Positions 52,211-61,027 are shown, counted from the stretch's first letter. The stretch: 64,000 nt of DNA from Virgibacillus sp. MSP4-1 (GCF_010092505.1 NZ_CP048021.1:620001-684000), one strand, 5' to 3'. Numbers and translations: made by a program. The notes: generated from the letters alone by a model not told the origin.

Positions 52211-54037
52211 ATGTGGAAACCAATGCTCCCGACATTAGCCGATGATATTCCCGAGGGAGAGGAGTGGGTATACGAGGTCAAATACGACGGCTTTCGTGCT
52301 GCCTTAGAATGGACAGAGGAAGGAGCACGACTTGTTTCCCGCAATGGAAAGGATTTAACGAAGCATTTTCCTGAGATCATCACGTTTCTACAGAGTCAGT
52401 GGAAAGATATAGAACCTTTTTTGCCTCTCTATTTAGATGGAGAAGTGGTTATCCTGAAAACCCCGTTGCAAACCGATTTCGGCTTACTCCAGCAACGGGG
52501 GAGGACGAAAAAGGAAGAAAAGATTCAGGAGCATGCCCGAAACCATCCGGCCCGGTTTTTATGCTTTGATGGTTTGCAAATCGGCACTCAAAAGCTCCCG
52601 CAACTTTCTTATCTCCAACGGAAGGAAAAGCTTCGTCAGCTTTTTTCCTCGTTGGGGTGGTCCTTAAATGTCTCTTTTATCCAACCTGTCTCGCTCATCC
52701 CTTTCTACAAGGACAAACACACCTTATGGCGACAGCTAACCCTTGAATACGGAGAAGGGATCGTGGCCAAGCAAAAGCATCAGACCTATCAGCCGGGAAA
52801 AAGGGTCACACACTGGTTAAAAATTAAAAACTGGCGAAAAGTTGCCGGCTTTATTACGGAATATGACCCTGAAAATGACTATTTTACCGCCTCCATCTAT
52901 CATGAAAATGAAATAGAAGTCCTGGGGGTTGTGAAGCACGGTTTTTCAGAGGAAGCCTTTAGCACATTAACCAAACTGATAACGGAAAAAGGGGAAAAGA
53001 AAGGCGGGATTTACCACCTTCCACCGGCTATATGTGTCCAGATCAATTGCTTAGAGGCGGAGGATGGACAGCTGCGGGAGCCTAATTTTGATCAGTTCCG
53101 TTTCGATTTGTCGCCTGAGGAGTGCACGGCTGCAAAAAAAGAGCAGGATTTAGCGATGCTGCCGGAAAAGGTGGAGATTACCAACCCGGACAAGCCCTTA
53201 TGGCCAAAACCGGGGTTTTCGAAGCTGGATCATCTTATGTATTTACGGAACATCGCGCCGTACATGCTCCCTTTTTTGGAACAGAAAAGATTGACACTCA
53301 TCCGTTATCCTCATGGGGTTGGGGATGAATCCTTTTTTCAGAAGCATCGGCCCGATTATGCCCCTGACTTTGTGGGTGCTTATCAGGAGGGGGGAGAGGA
53401 GTTTATCGTTTGTCACACGGTCGAGACTCTCCTATGGATCGGGAATCAGGGGACGCTGGAATTTCATATACCTTTTCAAAAGACAGAGGAGTCCTATCCG
53501 GATGAAATCGTGTTTGACCTTGACCCGCCCTCAAGAAAAGAATTTTACTTAGCGATAAAGGCGGCAAAGCTGTTAAAAACGATTTGTGACCAGCTTGACC
53601 TTTATGCCTTTGTTAAGACGTCGGGAAAAAAAGGGCTTCAGGTACATCTGCCCTTACCTGAAAAAGCACTGACCTATGAGGAGACGAGAGCGTTCACCGA
53701 AGCGGCCGCCCAGCTCCTTGTCCAGAAACATCCCGACGACTTTACCATGGAACGTCTGAAAAAGAATCGCGGCCATCGGCTCTATGTGGATTATGTGCAG
53801 CATGCGGAGGGCAAAACGATTATTGCCCCCTATTCCCCTCGGGCAACAGAGGAAGGAACGGTAGCAACCCCCTTATACTGGGAAGAGGTCCATGAAGAAT
53901 TGGACCCGGCACAGTTCACCATAAAAACCGTAAAGCAGAGAATTTCAAATGCAGGATGCCCCATGATAAAATATAAAGAAATTCGAGATCAGCAGAATTT
54001 TACGAAGCTTAAAGCATTAATTAAGGGAAATCACTAG
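52211..54037 (+). CDS. ligD: ATP-dependent DNA ligase/polymerase LigD
   Basis: The 608-residue protein has a ligase domain first (1-300; AMP-binding Lys24 in EVKYDGFRA, DGEVVIL, EGIVAKQKHQTY, THWLKIKNW) and a primase-polymerase domain second (about 320-608; IVFDLDPP carries the metal-binding Asp pair, TSGKKGLQVHLPL). This is the Bacillus order. No 3'-phosphoesterase domain is present. With Ku it repairs double-strand breaks, in B. subtilis mainly in spores. ATG 8 nt after AAAGGAG; the open frame extends far upstream but antisense to ku. Confidence 0.95.
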   Translation: MWKPMLPTLADDIPEGEEWVYEVKYDGFRAALEWTEEGARLVSRNGKDLTKHFPEIITFLQSQWKDIEPFLPLYLDGEVVILKTPLQTDFGLLQQRGRTKKEEKIQEHARNHPARFLCFDGLQIGTQKLPQLSYLQRKEKLRQLFSSLGWSLNVSFIQPVSLIPFYKDKHTLWRQLTLEYGEGIVAKQKHQTYQPGKRVTHWLKIKNWRKVAGFITEYDPENDYFTASIYHENEIEVLGVVKHGFSEEAFSTLTKLITEKGEKKGGIYHLPPAICVQINCLEAEDGQLREPNFDQFRFDLSPEECTAAKKEQDLAMLPEKVEITNPDKPLWPKPGFSKLDHLMYLRNIAPYMLPFLEQKRLTLIRYPHGVGDESFFQKHRPDYAPDFVGAYQEGGEEFIVCHTVETLLWIGNQGTLEFHIPFQKTEESYPDEIVFDLDPPSRKEFYLAIKAAKLLKTICDQLDLYAFVKTSGKKGLQVHLPLPEKALTYEETRAFTEAAAQLLVQKHPDDFTMERLKKNRGHRLYVDYVQHAEGKTIIAPYSPRATEEGTVATPLYWEEVHEELDPAQFTIKTVKQRISNAGCPMIKYKEIRDQQNFTKLKALIKGNH

Positions 54038-54067
54038 GTTTTCAAGCTATGGAGGTGCACTTAAAAC

Positions 54068-54640
54068 ATGTCTGAAAAACGTTTTGATCCGAAAAAGGCA
54101 GATAAATTAGTAGATCCCGGCCGGCAGGAAAAAGTCCCTCAGGAAAAAGTTGTAGAGCTTCTTGCGCTGTCAGGGGAGGAAAAAATTGTGGATCTTGGTG
54201 CAGGCAATGGGTATTTAACGCTCCCCTTAGCCCGGCAGACGACAGAACGAGTGATGGCCGTTGATGTGGAAGACGGAATGTTAACCATGCTTGATCAGCG
54301 GGCAAAGGAAGCAGGCATTCGGAATATTGACCGGATGATCAGTCAGATCGAACAATTGAAATTTCCTGATGCCATGTTTGATCGTGCAGTAGCAGCTTTT
54401 GTTCTCCATGAAGTAGATGGAATAGAGAGGACGCTGAAGGAAATCAGCAGGGTTCTCAAATCAGGGGGACAGCTCCTCGTCCTGGACTGGGAGGCCCACG
54501 AATCTGATGATGGTCCGCCTTTAGATCATCGTATCCATTCCAGCCGAATGAAAGGCTTTTTGGAAAACGCAGGATTTAAAACAGAGGAAGGTTATTTGAA
54601 TTCGGATATTTACTACATATCCGCTCATAAATCCAGCTGA
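54068..54640 (+). CDS. Class I SAM-dependent methyltransferase
   Basis: The 190-residue protein has the Rossmann SAM motif VDLGAGNGYLTLPLA (about 41-55), the acidic loop AVDVED (near 66) and the post-motif strand FDRAVAAFVLHEV (near 105). It resembles the UbiE/Methyltransf_11 group; the substrate is unknown. Start ATG 13 nt after GGAGG. A terminator follows. Confidence 0.9.
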   Translation: MSEKRFDPKKADKLVDPGRQEKVPQEKVVELLALSGEEKIVDLGAGNGYLTLPLARQTTERVMAVDVEDGMLTMLDQRAKEAGIRNIDRMISQIEQLKFPDAMFDRAVAAFVLHEVDGIERTLKEISRVLKSGGQLLVLDWEAHESDDGPPLDHRIHSSRMKGFLENAGFKTEEGYLNSDIYYISAHKSS

Positions 54641-54651
54641 AGGCTAAATCG

Positions 54652-54686
54652 AACCAGTACCCGATAGAACAGGTACTGGTTTTTCA
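54652..54686. terminator. Bidirectional terminator
   Basis: AACCAGTACC / GGTACTGGTT with an 11-nt loop and a T-run between convergent genes. Confidence 0.88.
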
Positions 54687-55157
54687 TTTGTGATGAGGTT
54701 TTTCAAAGGCTAACAATATGCTCCGAATAAAAAGCCCCACTAACAGTCCCGGTAAGAGGGAAAGCATGGGGAGCCAGACAGGTCCGAGCAGTACTCCAAA
54801 AATTCTTATCTTTTCAGAAAGCATTAGCCCAACAGTGATAAAATATGCCCCAAACACAAAGGGCAGAAAGGCATAACGAGTCTCCCCCCGATCCACTTCA
54901 TAGAAGGCTTCCCATAACGCAAACATATACAGGCATGGATAAAACATCAGAAATTGATAGTTGGTGACAGCGAATGCCTGATCGATTTCTCCCAGGAAAC
55001 TGTAACGGATGGCCTCGTTAAAGCCGCTGAAAATATTCAGGAAGATTTCCATAAATATGAAGATGAATCCAACTAAATAACGTCTCTGCAAAACCTGAGC
55101 AAATCCCGGTAAGGCTATGTTCCATAAAATTGAAGATAATTTTCTCTCTTTGTTCAA
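54684..55157 (-). CDS. Membrane protein, unknown
   Basis: The 157-residue protein has four or five membrane segments (about 10-25, 28-45, 70-88, 97-115, 125-148). The initial NIALPGFAQVLQRRYLVGF recalls small TM2-like membrane proteins, but no firm family is assigned. Start is TTG with a weak AAAGAGTG site. Alone on the minus strand. Confidence 0.6.
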   Translation of the reverse strand: MNKERKLSSILWNIALPGFAQVLQRRYLVGFIFIFMEIFLNIFSGFNEAIRYSFLGEIDQAFAVTNYQFLMFYPCLYMFALWEAFYEVDRGETRYAFLPFVFGAYFITVGLMLSEKIRIFGVLLGPVWLPMLSLLPGLLVGLFIRSILLAFEKPHHK

Positions 55158-55519
55158 TCTAAATCACTCTTTAACGAAGTATTGTTAATCATAAATTTGT
55201 AAAACTTTAGGAAAGTCTCTTATTACATAAAGTAACCTCATGGCTATTTTTTATACGACCGGCCTGCAGGATCATTATTTTTGTAAAAAAATTTCCCTGT
55301 TCTGACACTCTCCGCCTTAGGATGCAGAGAAAAATCCTACTTTTTTCGGTGTTATCATTTTAGGTAAAAAGTTATGATTAAATTATATTCATTGAGGGTA
55401 TATAGAATAATGTAATCCTGCAATGAATGGAATAACAAAATGGTTGAATGGCTGAAAGGATAGTAGTGACACAAGTGCCATGAAATTCCCCTTTAATGTG
55501 AAGTGACCATTTTGACGTT
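55158..55519. other. Gene-free stretch, possible small RNA gene
   Basis: No open frame with a binding site. The only clear signal is the strong terminator just downstream (55520). A possible -10 (TATAGA or TAGAAT, near 55405) precedes it, so a transcript of roughly 140 nt is conceivable. Confidence 0.35.
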
Positions 55520-55558
55520 GCCATAGCCTGACTGGACCATCAGGCTATGGCGTTTTTT
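55520..55558 (+). terminator. Strong orphan terminator
   Basis: Perfect 12-bp stem GCCATAGCCTGA / TCAGGCTATGGC, 8-nt loop, GTTTTTT. No plus-strand gene precedes it within 880 nt, so it may end a small RNA. Confidence 0.85.
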
Positions 55559-55614
55559 ATGCTCTTTGGCTCGGGGTCAGAGGATTTCGAGGTGATATGG
55601 GATGAAAAAGCTCT

Positions 55615-56490
55615 ATGAAGGACAGTTTTTCAGTTGTGAACTTGGTTTTTGTCCTTCATTTTAGGTGTGAAGGACAGATGAATGCATGATTTTTCATTAA
55701 ATGGTCTTCATACTGCTGATGAAGGACATTTCTCCCTTGAGTTTTATTCACTTTGTCCATCAACTCGGGCATGAAGGACATTTGTGCAATCATACTCCCG
55801 CTTTTTGTCCATCATCTCAGGCATGAAGGACAATTCACATAATTTTATATGATTTACTGTCCTTCATTCCACTTATGACGGCCATTTATAATCCCCCACC
55901 GCTTTGTTCTGGCCTTCATCGATGAACATCGGTAATTTATTAGAATTTATGAACTACAGAGGCAGTTCTGAACAGCTATGACGGCCATTTTTCCCAATTT
56001 TTATCCGTGGAGTGTCCTTCATATTTAGTATGAAGGACACTTCTCCCTTGAGTTTTATTCACTTTGTCCATCATCTCGGGCATGAAGGACATTTGTGCAA
56101 ACATACTCCCGCTTTTTGTCCATCATCTCAGGCATGAAGGACAATTCACATGATTTTATATGATTTACTGTCCTTCATTCCACTTATGACGGCCATTTAT
56201 AATCCCCCACCGCTTTGTTCTGGCCTTCATCGATGAACATCGGTAATTTATTAGAATTTATGAACTACAGAGGCAGTTCTGAACAGCTATGACGGCCATT
56301 TTTCCCAATTTTTATCCGTGGAGTGTCCTTCATTTTTAGTATGAAGGACACTTCTCCCTTGAGTTTTATTCACTTTGTCCATCAACTCGGGCATGAAGGA
56401 CATTTGTGCAAACATACTCCCGCTTTTTGTCCATCATCTCAGGCATGAAGGACAATTCACATGTTTTATATGATTTACTGTCCTTCATTC
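55615..56490. repeat. 311-bp tandem repeats built of GTCCTTCAT palindromes
   Basis: Two full and one partial copy of a 311-bp unit begin TCTCCCTTGAGTTTTATTCA at 55731, 56042 and 56353. Copies differ by very few bases. Inside and around them the motif ATGAAGGACA and its complement TGTCCTTCAT recur many times and form hairpins such as TGTCCATCATCTCGGGCATGAAGGACA. There is no coding frame of note. Confidence 0.9.
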
Positions 56491-56516
56491 CTCCACATTC
56501 ATTTTACAGACTTCTA

Positions 56517-56585
56517 ACCACTCGCCTCCGCTTTTCTCTGTCCAGATCCAGGGGCCTAACCGCTTGCCTCCGCTTTTCTAACCAC
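56517..56585. repeat. Fragments of AAAGCGGAGGCG repeat (minus orientation)
   Basis: CGCCTCCGCTTTTCTCTGTC and GCCTCCGCTTTTCTAACC are reverse complements of the edge of the 122-bp repeat at 60587. Confidence 0.7.
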
Positions 56586-56702
56586 CCTGCATAATTTTTC
56601 GGGTTTCGCTGAAGACTTTTAAAGGAATGGAATATGAATGTTTGCAGGCATCATCCTTAGAAATTGAACAGTCAGCTGATAAACCGAGGAATAACATTTG
56701 CA

Positions 56703-56758
56703 TTTTTTTACGCATGAACTGGCCGTCACACCTCACTGATGGAAGTTTCACTTTATAA
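56703..56758. repeat. Dispersed repeat, copy E (short form)
   Basis: TTTTTACGCATGAACTGGCCGTC then ACACCTCACTGATGGAAGTT and TCACTTTAT, ending 20 nt before the MFS start codon. The binding site of that gene lies just beyond the repeat. Confidence 0.7.
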
Positions 56759-56777
56759 TTTTTGAAGGAGATTGGAT

Positions 56778-57986
56778 ATGGAAAAGCAGAAATGGGCTTT
56801 GTTTGCCTTAGCTTCTATCCCATTGATGATGACACTGGGGAATTCGATGTTTATTCCCGTTTTACCGACGATTGAAAAAGAGCTGGATATCAGTCCATTT
56901 CAGTCAAGTTTAGTGATCACCGTTTATTCAGTAGTTGCGATTCCATTAATCCCGATAGCCGGGTATTTATCGGATAAATTTGGCCGCAAGAAAGTCATGA
57001 TTCCAAGTCTCATTATTACTGGCCTGGGAGGGGCACTGGCGGCGTTTGCAGCGTGGAAAATGGCCAGTCCATACATGATGATATTGATTGGCCGTTTTCT
57101 TCAGGGAATTGGAGCAGCTGGTGCCTTTCCTGTAGTTATTCCTACCGTTGGCGATTTGTTTAAAGATAAGGAAGACGTCACAAAAGGACTGGGCATCATT
57201 GAAACCTCCAATACCTTTGGAAAGGTGCTAAGCCCTATACTTGGTGCAGTGCTGGCCTTTGTGATCTGGTATGCTCCGTTTATCTCTGTACCCGTTTTGT
57301 CGGCGATATCGATCGTGCTGCTTGCTCTTTTCATTCATGCCCCTGAACAGGAACAGAAAGAAAAAAAGGGGACATTCCGGAAATATCTTCAGTCCATTAA
57401 AAAAGTTTTTCACTATAATGGACATTGGCTCACAGCCACTTTCATCATTGGATGTCTGAATATGCTGGTCTTATTCGGTTTTCTCTTTCATTTATCTGAA
57501 CAATTGGAGCTGAGGTTTAATATTGAAGGTGTGATGAAGGGGGTACTATTAGCTGTTCCGCTACTTGTCTTGTGTACAGCTTCTTTTTTTACGGGAAAAA
57601 AGGTAGGGGAGAACAAAAAGGCCATGAAGTGGGTCATCCTGATTGGCAATGCAGGAGCGGCGGCAGGGTTATTTTTCATTCGCACAGATATGAAAATCAC
57701 CTGGATGCTTATTCTGCTCGCTGTCACGGGGCTTGGGATTGGTCTCTCTTTACCCTGCCTGGATGCATTAATTACAGAAGGGATTAAAAAAGATATCCGG
57801 GGAACCATTACGTCATTATACAGCAGCATGCGATTTATCGGGGTTGCTTTAGGTCCTCCGATCATTGCGATGATGATGGATTCCTTATCCTCCTATATTT
57901 ATGGGTTGTTGGGAGGTCTTAGTGTCCTGGCTGCTGTGGCCTCGTTTTTCTGGATTCGACCTGATGAAGAGGAACAGAAGTCATAA
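56778..57986 (+). CDS. MFS transporter, 12 TM drug exporter type
   Basis: The 402-residue protein has 12 membrane helices. Motif A GYLSDKFGRKKVM lies at about 61-73, GRFLQGIGAAGAFPV near 103 and the antiporter-like motif SNTFGKVLSPILGAVLA near 140-156, as in TetA/NorA-like exporters. It probably extrudes drugs with proton exchange. ATG at 56778 is 7 nt after AAGGAG; a TTG two codons earlier is less likely. Confidence 0.9.
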   Translation: MEKQKWALFALASIPLMMTLGNSMFIPVLPTIEKELDISPFQSSLVITVYSVVAIPLIPIAGYLSDKFGRKKVMIPSLIITGLGGALAAFAAWKMASPYMMILIGRFLQGIGAAGAFPVVIPTVGDLFKDKEDVTKGLGIIETSNTFGKVLSPILGAVLAFVIWYAPFISVPVLSAISIVLLALFIHAPEQEQKEKKGTFRKYLQSIKKVFHYNGHWLTATFIIGCLNMLVLFGFLFHLSEQLELRFNIEGVMKGVLLAVPLLVLCTASFFTGKKVGENKKAMKWVILIGNAGAAAGLFFIRTDMKITWMLILLAVTGLGIGLSLPCLDALITEGIKKDIRGTITSLYSSMRFIGVALGPPIIAMMMDSLSSYIYGLLGGLSVLAAVASFFWIRPDEEEQKS

Positions 57987-58055
57987 CCTTTGCCGTTCAG
58001 CTGGGATGAATGCACAATGTCCCGTGATTGGATGGCAAACGAACCACCAGCATAA

Positions 58056-58091
58056 AAAAAGGATTAGAGTCCGTCGCGCTCTAATCCTTAC
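58056..58091. terminator. Bidirectional terminator
   Basis: AAGGATTAGAG / CTCTAATCCTT stem; on the minus strand TTTTTTT follows, ending plsY. Confidence 0.92.
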
Positions 58092-58099
58092 TATTTGAT

Positions 58100-58735
58100 T
58101 TACCCGGTCATTTCCCGGTTTTTCTGAAAGGCATCCTTCAGCTTTTTCTCTTCGCCATTAATGATCCGTGAAAAATTTTCCCTGTGCATAAGAACAGCCA
58201 GGAGCGTTAAGAAGGCAGCCGATAATAGGGCAAGGGCACCGAAATCAAGGAGATAAGTCGAAATAATAAAAAATGTATAAAGAGCCATTGCCCCCATCAC
58301 AATGTAGCTGGTGAATAAGGTGAACACAATAAATAAAAATAAACCTAAAAGTCCAAACTGCCAGTCAAGAATTAAGAATAAACCGATGATCGACGCCGTT
58401 CCCTTTCCACCCTTGAAATTCATGAAAAAGGGAAAGTTATGCCCTAAAATCACAAAGACTCCATTTAAATAATAAATAAAATGCTCAAAATCACCTTGAA
58501 GCGTCCCGTTAAACAGGAAGGTGATCGTCATAACGGAAAGCACAGGCTTTAGAATATCAATAAGCGCAACCATGGCCCCGTATTTCCATCCGAATGTCAT
58601 AGTTACATTGGAAGCTCCTGCATTTTTACTGCCGACATCTTTAATGTTCTTTTTTTTCCATTTCCCGATAAAGTACGATGGCTGAATACACCCAAATACA
58701 TACCCCACCAAAATACTTGTGAGTACATAAACCAT
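58100..58735 (-). CDS. plsY: Acyl-phosphate:glycerol-3-phosphate acyltransferase
   Basis: PlsY makes lysophosphatidate, the first step of phospholipid synthesis. The 211-residue membrane protein shows the three family motifs: GSKNAGASNVTMTFG (about 35-49), GHNFPFFMNFKGGKGTAS (about 96-113) and HRENFSRIINGEEKK (about 183-197). The usual gene is close to this size. ATG used is 6 nt after GGGGGA. The canonical plsY may be elsewhere, since Bacillaceae can have more than one. Confidence 0.9.
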   Translation of the reverse strand: MVYVLTSILVGYVFGCIQPSYFIGKWKKKNIKDVGSKNAGASNVTMTFGWKYGAMVALIDILKPVLSVMTITFLFNGTLQGDFEHFIYYLNGVFVILGHNFPFFMNFKGGKGTASIIGLFLILDWQFGLLGLFLFIVFTLFTSYIVMGAMALYTFFIISTYLLDFGALALLSAAFLTLLAVLMHRENFSRIINGEEKKLKDAFQKNREMTG

Positions 58736-58902
58736 CCCCGTTCCCCCTTTGGTCACAACATCTTTGGACGATCCTTCGACTGCTGGTTTCCCTATCTAAT
58801 TAGAACATACCCGAAATTCTGGAATTTTCAAGTCTTTTTTTTAACGGCTGTTTGTGATTTGGTATAATAAATAATGGTAATAGAAAAGAGAGGATGTGTA
58901 GC

Positions 58903-59319
58903 ATGGGATCACGTATTTACCCTTATATGATTCTTAACGGGGAAGGACAGGAGGCTGTTTCTTTCTATCAGGAAGCCTTGGGTGCGGAAGTTTCAGGACT
59001 GCAAACGTTTGGAGATATGCCGGACAATCCGGAGTATCCCATTCCAGAGGATGCCAAGGACAGAGTATTAAACGCACATTTGAAAGTTGGCACTGCTGAA
59101 ATGATGATTTCTGACACGTTCCCCGGACAGAAACATTCACACGGATCTCAGATCTCAATCGCATTTGTTACCAACGATTCCACGAAAACAAAGGAAACAT
59201 TTGAAAAGTTGAAAGAGGGCGGGGAGGTAATCATGCCATTGCAGGAAACCTTCTGGAGCCCGTTGTACGGACAGGTAAAGGATAAATTTGGGATCACATG
59301 GCAGATTTCAAGTAAATAG
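58903..59319 (+). CDS. VOC family protein, PhnB-like
   Basis: The 138-residue protein follows the PhnB/3-demethylubiquinone-methyltransferase-like VOC pattern: SRIYPYMILNGEGQEAVSFY at the start and WSPLYGQVKDKFGITWQIS at the end. Members are often of unknown activity. ATG at 58903 is 9 nt after GAGAGG. Followed closely by two small membrane protein genes. Confidence 0.88.
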   Translation: MGSRIYPYMILNGEGQEAVSFYQEALGAEVSGLQTFGDMPDNPEYPIPEDAKDRVLNAHLKVGTAEMMISDTFPGQKHSHGSQISIAFVTNDSTKTKETFEKLKEGGEVIMPLQETFWSPLYGQVKDKFGITWQISSK

Positions 59320-59340
59320 GAACTTATGGGGGATTGCGTA

Positions 59341-59595
59341 ATGATCAATGTGTGTGCATGTTGTCCATGTTTTAACAAGATGAATCGTGCCATAAAAGTC
59401 CTGGCCACTGCTTTAACGGTTATTATTTTTGGAGTACTTGGTTATTTTTTACTGCCTCACATTATGCCGGGCAATTCTGGTTTTGTCCTTTTAATATTCA
59501 CGCCTTTTCTAATTGGTGGTCTTTTATTTGGGTTGGGGTTATTCGGACTGGCTTTTGGGTTAAGTAAATTATGCGAAAAGATGAAAAGAAAATAA
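59341..59595 (+). CDS. Small membrane protein with CACCPC cysteine motif
   Basis: The 84-residue protein begins MINVCACCPCFNKMNR, a cluster of four Cys before two membrane helices (about 18-40 and 45-72). The cluster could bind metal or be lipidated/oxidised; this is inference. ATG is 7 nt after GGGGGA. No family recognised. Confidence 0.6.
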   Translation: MINVCACCPCFNKMNRAIKVLATALTVIIFGVLGYFLLPHIMPGNSGFVLLIFTPFLIGGLLFGLGLFGLAFGLSKLCEKMKRK

Positions 59596-59652
59596 CCGTT
59601 TAGTCTAGAAGAGGGGACAATCGTATTTTTTAAATAAATATGGGGGAGAAGA

Positions 59653-60003
59653 GTGAATTTGTATTTCCAAAACTATTCAAATGTATTTAGAAAGAATTTT
59701 ATGTTAGTAATAATGGCATTAGTTTTATTGATCCTAACCTTCTTTATTTGGGCCGGTGTTCCGTTTTTTGTCATCGGCAATGCAGTTTCAGATTTAACCT
59801 CTAATTTGGTAATTATCCTTCTATGTACTTCACTTTCAGGAGGATTTCTTTTTTCTTTATTTTTTGCTCCAATCAATCTAAAAGTTGCTGAACATATAGC
59901 ATGCCTTAAACAGCGTGGTATATTACGATCTTTTGTGCGAATACAAACGATATGGATATTAGCAAGTTCCTTAATCTTTGCAGTCGTTATGGGTGTTGTT
60001 TGA
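59653..60003 (+). CDS. Small membrane protein, unknown
   Basis: A 116-residue protein with three hydrophobic segments (about 15-36, 44-72, 95-115) starting at GTG, 8 nt after GGGGGAG. It is directly followed by dispersed repeat copy F. Unknown function. Confidence 0.55.
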   Translation: MNLYFQNYSNVFRKNFMLVIMALVLLILTFFIWAGVPFFVIGNAVSDLTSNLVIILLCTSLSGGFLFSLFFAPINLKVAEHIACLKQRGILRSFVRIQTIWILASSLIFAVVMGVV

Positions 60004-60068
60004 TCACGTATGATTCGGCCATAATCCCCCCCTCTGATGGGAGGTTAACTGAGTTTCACTTTAATAAA
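59999..60068. repeat. Dispersed repeat, copy F (short form, diverged)
   Basis: TTGATCACGTATGATTCGGC at the left and GAGTTTCACTTTAATAA at the right agree with the family; a short insertion lies in between (CCTCTGATGGGAGGTTAACT). It overlaps the stop of the preceding gene. Confidence 0.6.
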
Positions 60069-60149
60069 TAAAAGTTAATATGAGTTTGGGATATTGAGCC
60101 TGGGAGCAGGAATACCCGGATAAGGCTTGAATTGAAAGTGAGGGATAAG

Positions 60150-60581
60150 GTGAAGGTAATTAAAATCATCCTATTTTCATTAATGATTTTTCTTGTTGCC
60201 TGTAATGACGAGGAACACCTTATTTTTCATAACATAGAAACTGCAGAACAGGAAATTGGCAAACTCAAAACCCCTGTAATGCCAGTGGGCTATGAGATGA
60301 AAAAAATAACATATGATAATGACGGTTTCACCCATCCAGTAACCAAAGTGTTCTATGAAAAGGAAGGACATCGTATTACGTTTATGATTGCCTCATCCTG
60401 GTTTGATGATTATCCAACAAAGAAGATGGAAAACAATCATATAGCCAATATGGTATGGATTTCAAAAAAACAACAATTTGTCTTAAAGTGGAGAAATACC
60501 CCTAAACAAAGTTACAAATACCTAATCACTAAGAATAAACAGGACAAGGAATGGCTCGTTTCCCTTGCAGAAAATTATTAA
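60150..60581 (+). CDS. Lipoprotein, unknown
   Basis: The 143-residue protein has a short lipoprotein signal with lipobox LVAC (Cys18 from the GTG start) and an outer domain of mixed alpha/beta type (PVMPVGYEMKKITYDNDGF; HRITFMIASSWFDDYP). The domain size and order recall DUF4367-like lipoprotein domains, weakly. GTG at 60150 is 5 nt after GAGGG; a TTG six codons earlier is possible. Confidence 0.6.
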   Translation: MKVIKIILFSLMIFLVACNDEEHLIFHNIETAEQEIGKLKTPVMPVGYEMKKITYDNDGFTHPVTKVFYEKEGHRITFMIASSWFDDYPTKKMENNHIANMVWISKKQQFVLKWRNTPKQSYKYLITKNKQDKEWLVSLAENY

Positions 60582-60586
60582 ATTAG

Positions 60587-60876
60587 GAAAAGCGGAGGCG
60601 ACCGTTTAGGCCCGACGGCATAAGCAGAATATCCGGAGTGGCCGCTTTTGGGCCATGTAGGGTATTTTGCTTATGACCGCTTGGGCCTGGGAGCCGCAGC
60701 TGGACAAAGAAAAGCGGAGGCGACTGACCAGGTCATGCGGGATAAGCCGAAGACATGGAGTGGCATGTTTTTGGCCACGTAAAGGCTTTGGCTTATATCC
60801 GCCCTGACCTAGGAGCCGCAGCTGGACAAAGAAAAGCGGAGGCGACCGTTTAGGTGCAAACGGGCGCCTCCGCTTT
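60587..60876. repeat. 122-bp tandem repeats with paired-stem covariation
   Basis: Units start GAAAAGCGGAGGCGAC at 60587, 60709 and 60831 (exact 122-bp period); the third is cut short and ends in the inverse CGCCTCCGCTTTT, forming a large terminator-like hairpin (60832-60876). Units 1 and 2 share the edges but differ inside in matched pairs (GGCCC/GGGCC against GGTCA/TGACC). Confidence 0.85.
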
Positions 60877-60895
60877 TGTTCTCAAACCGATCCTT

Positions 60896-61027
60896 TTACG
60901 TACGCTTCTGCTTTTTCCGGGACGAATCAGCCTTTTTTCTTCCTGTTTCCCTATTTGTGGTGCCTTGTCCTTCTGTTTCTGGAGATCCAAGACCAACTTT
61001 TGATGGGTTTGCTTTTCTTTCTTTCAT
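60896..61027 (-). CDS. YuzL-like small basic protein
   Basis: A 43-residue, very basic, hydrophilic protein (MKERKANPSKVGLGSPETEG... DSSRKKQKRT) with AGGAGGTGAG ideally placed before its ATG. The composition and the motif NPSK...G...EGQGTT recall YuzL-type small proteins of Bacillus. It lies between the repeat hairpin and the next minus-strand genes. Confidence 0.65.
   Translation of the reverse strand: MKERKANPSKVGLGSPETEGQGTTNRETGRKKADSSRKKQKRT

Noticed and set aside
55615-56490. CRISPR array or coding gene in the 311-bp repeats
   Set aside because: Unit length is far too long, spacers are absent, and no long frame or binding site exists; the 62-codon frame at 56406 lacks a start signal.
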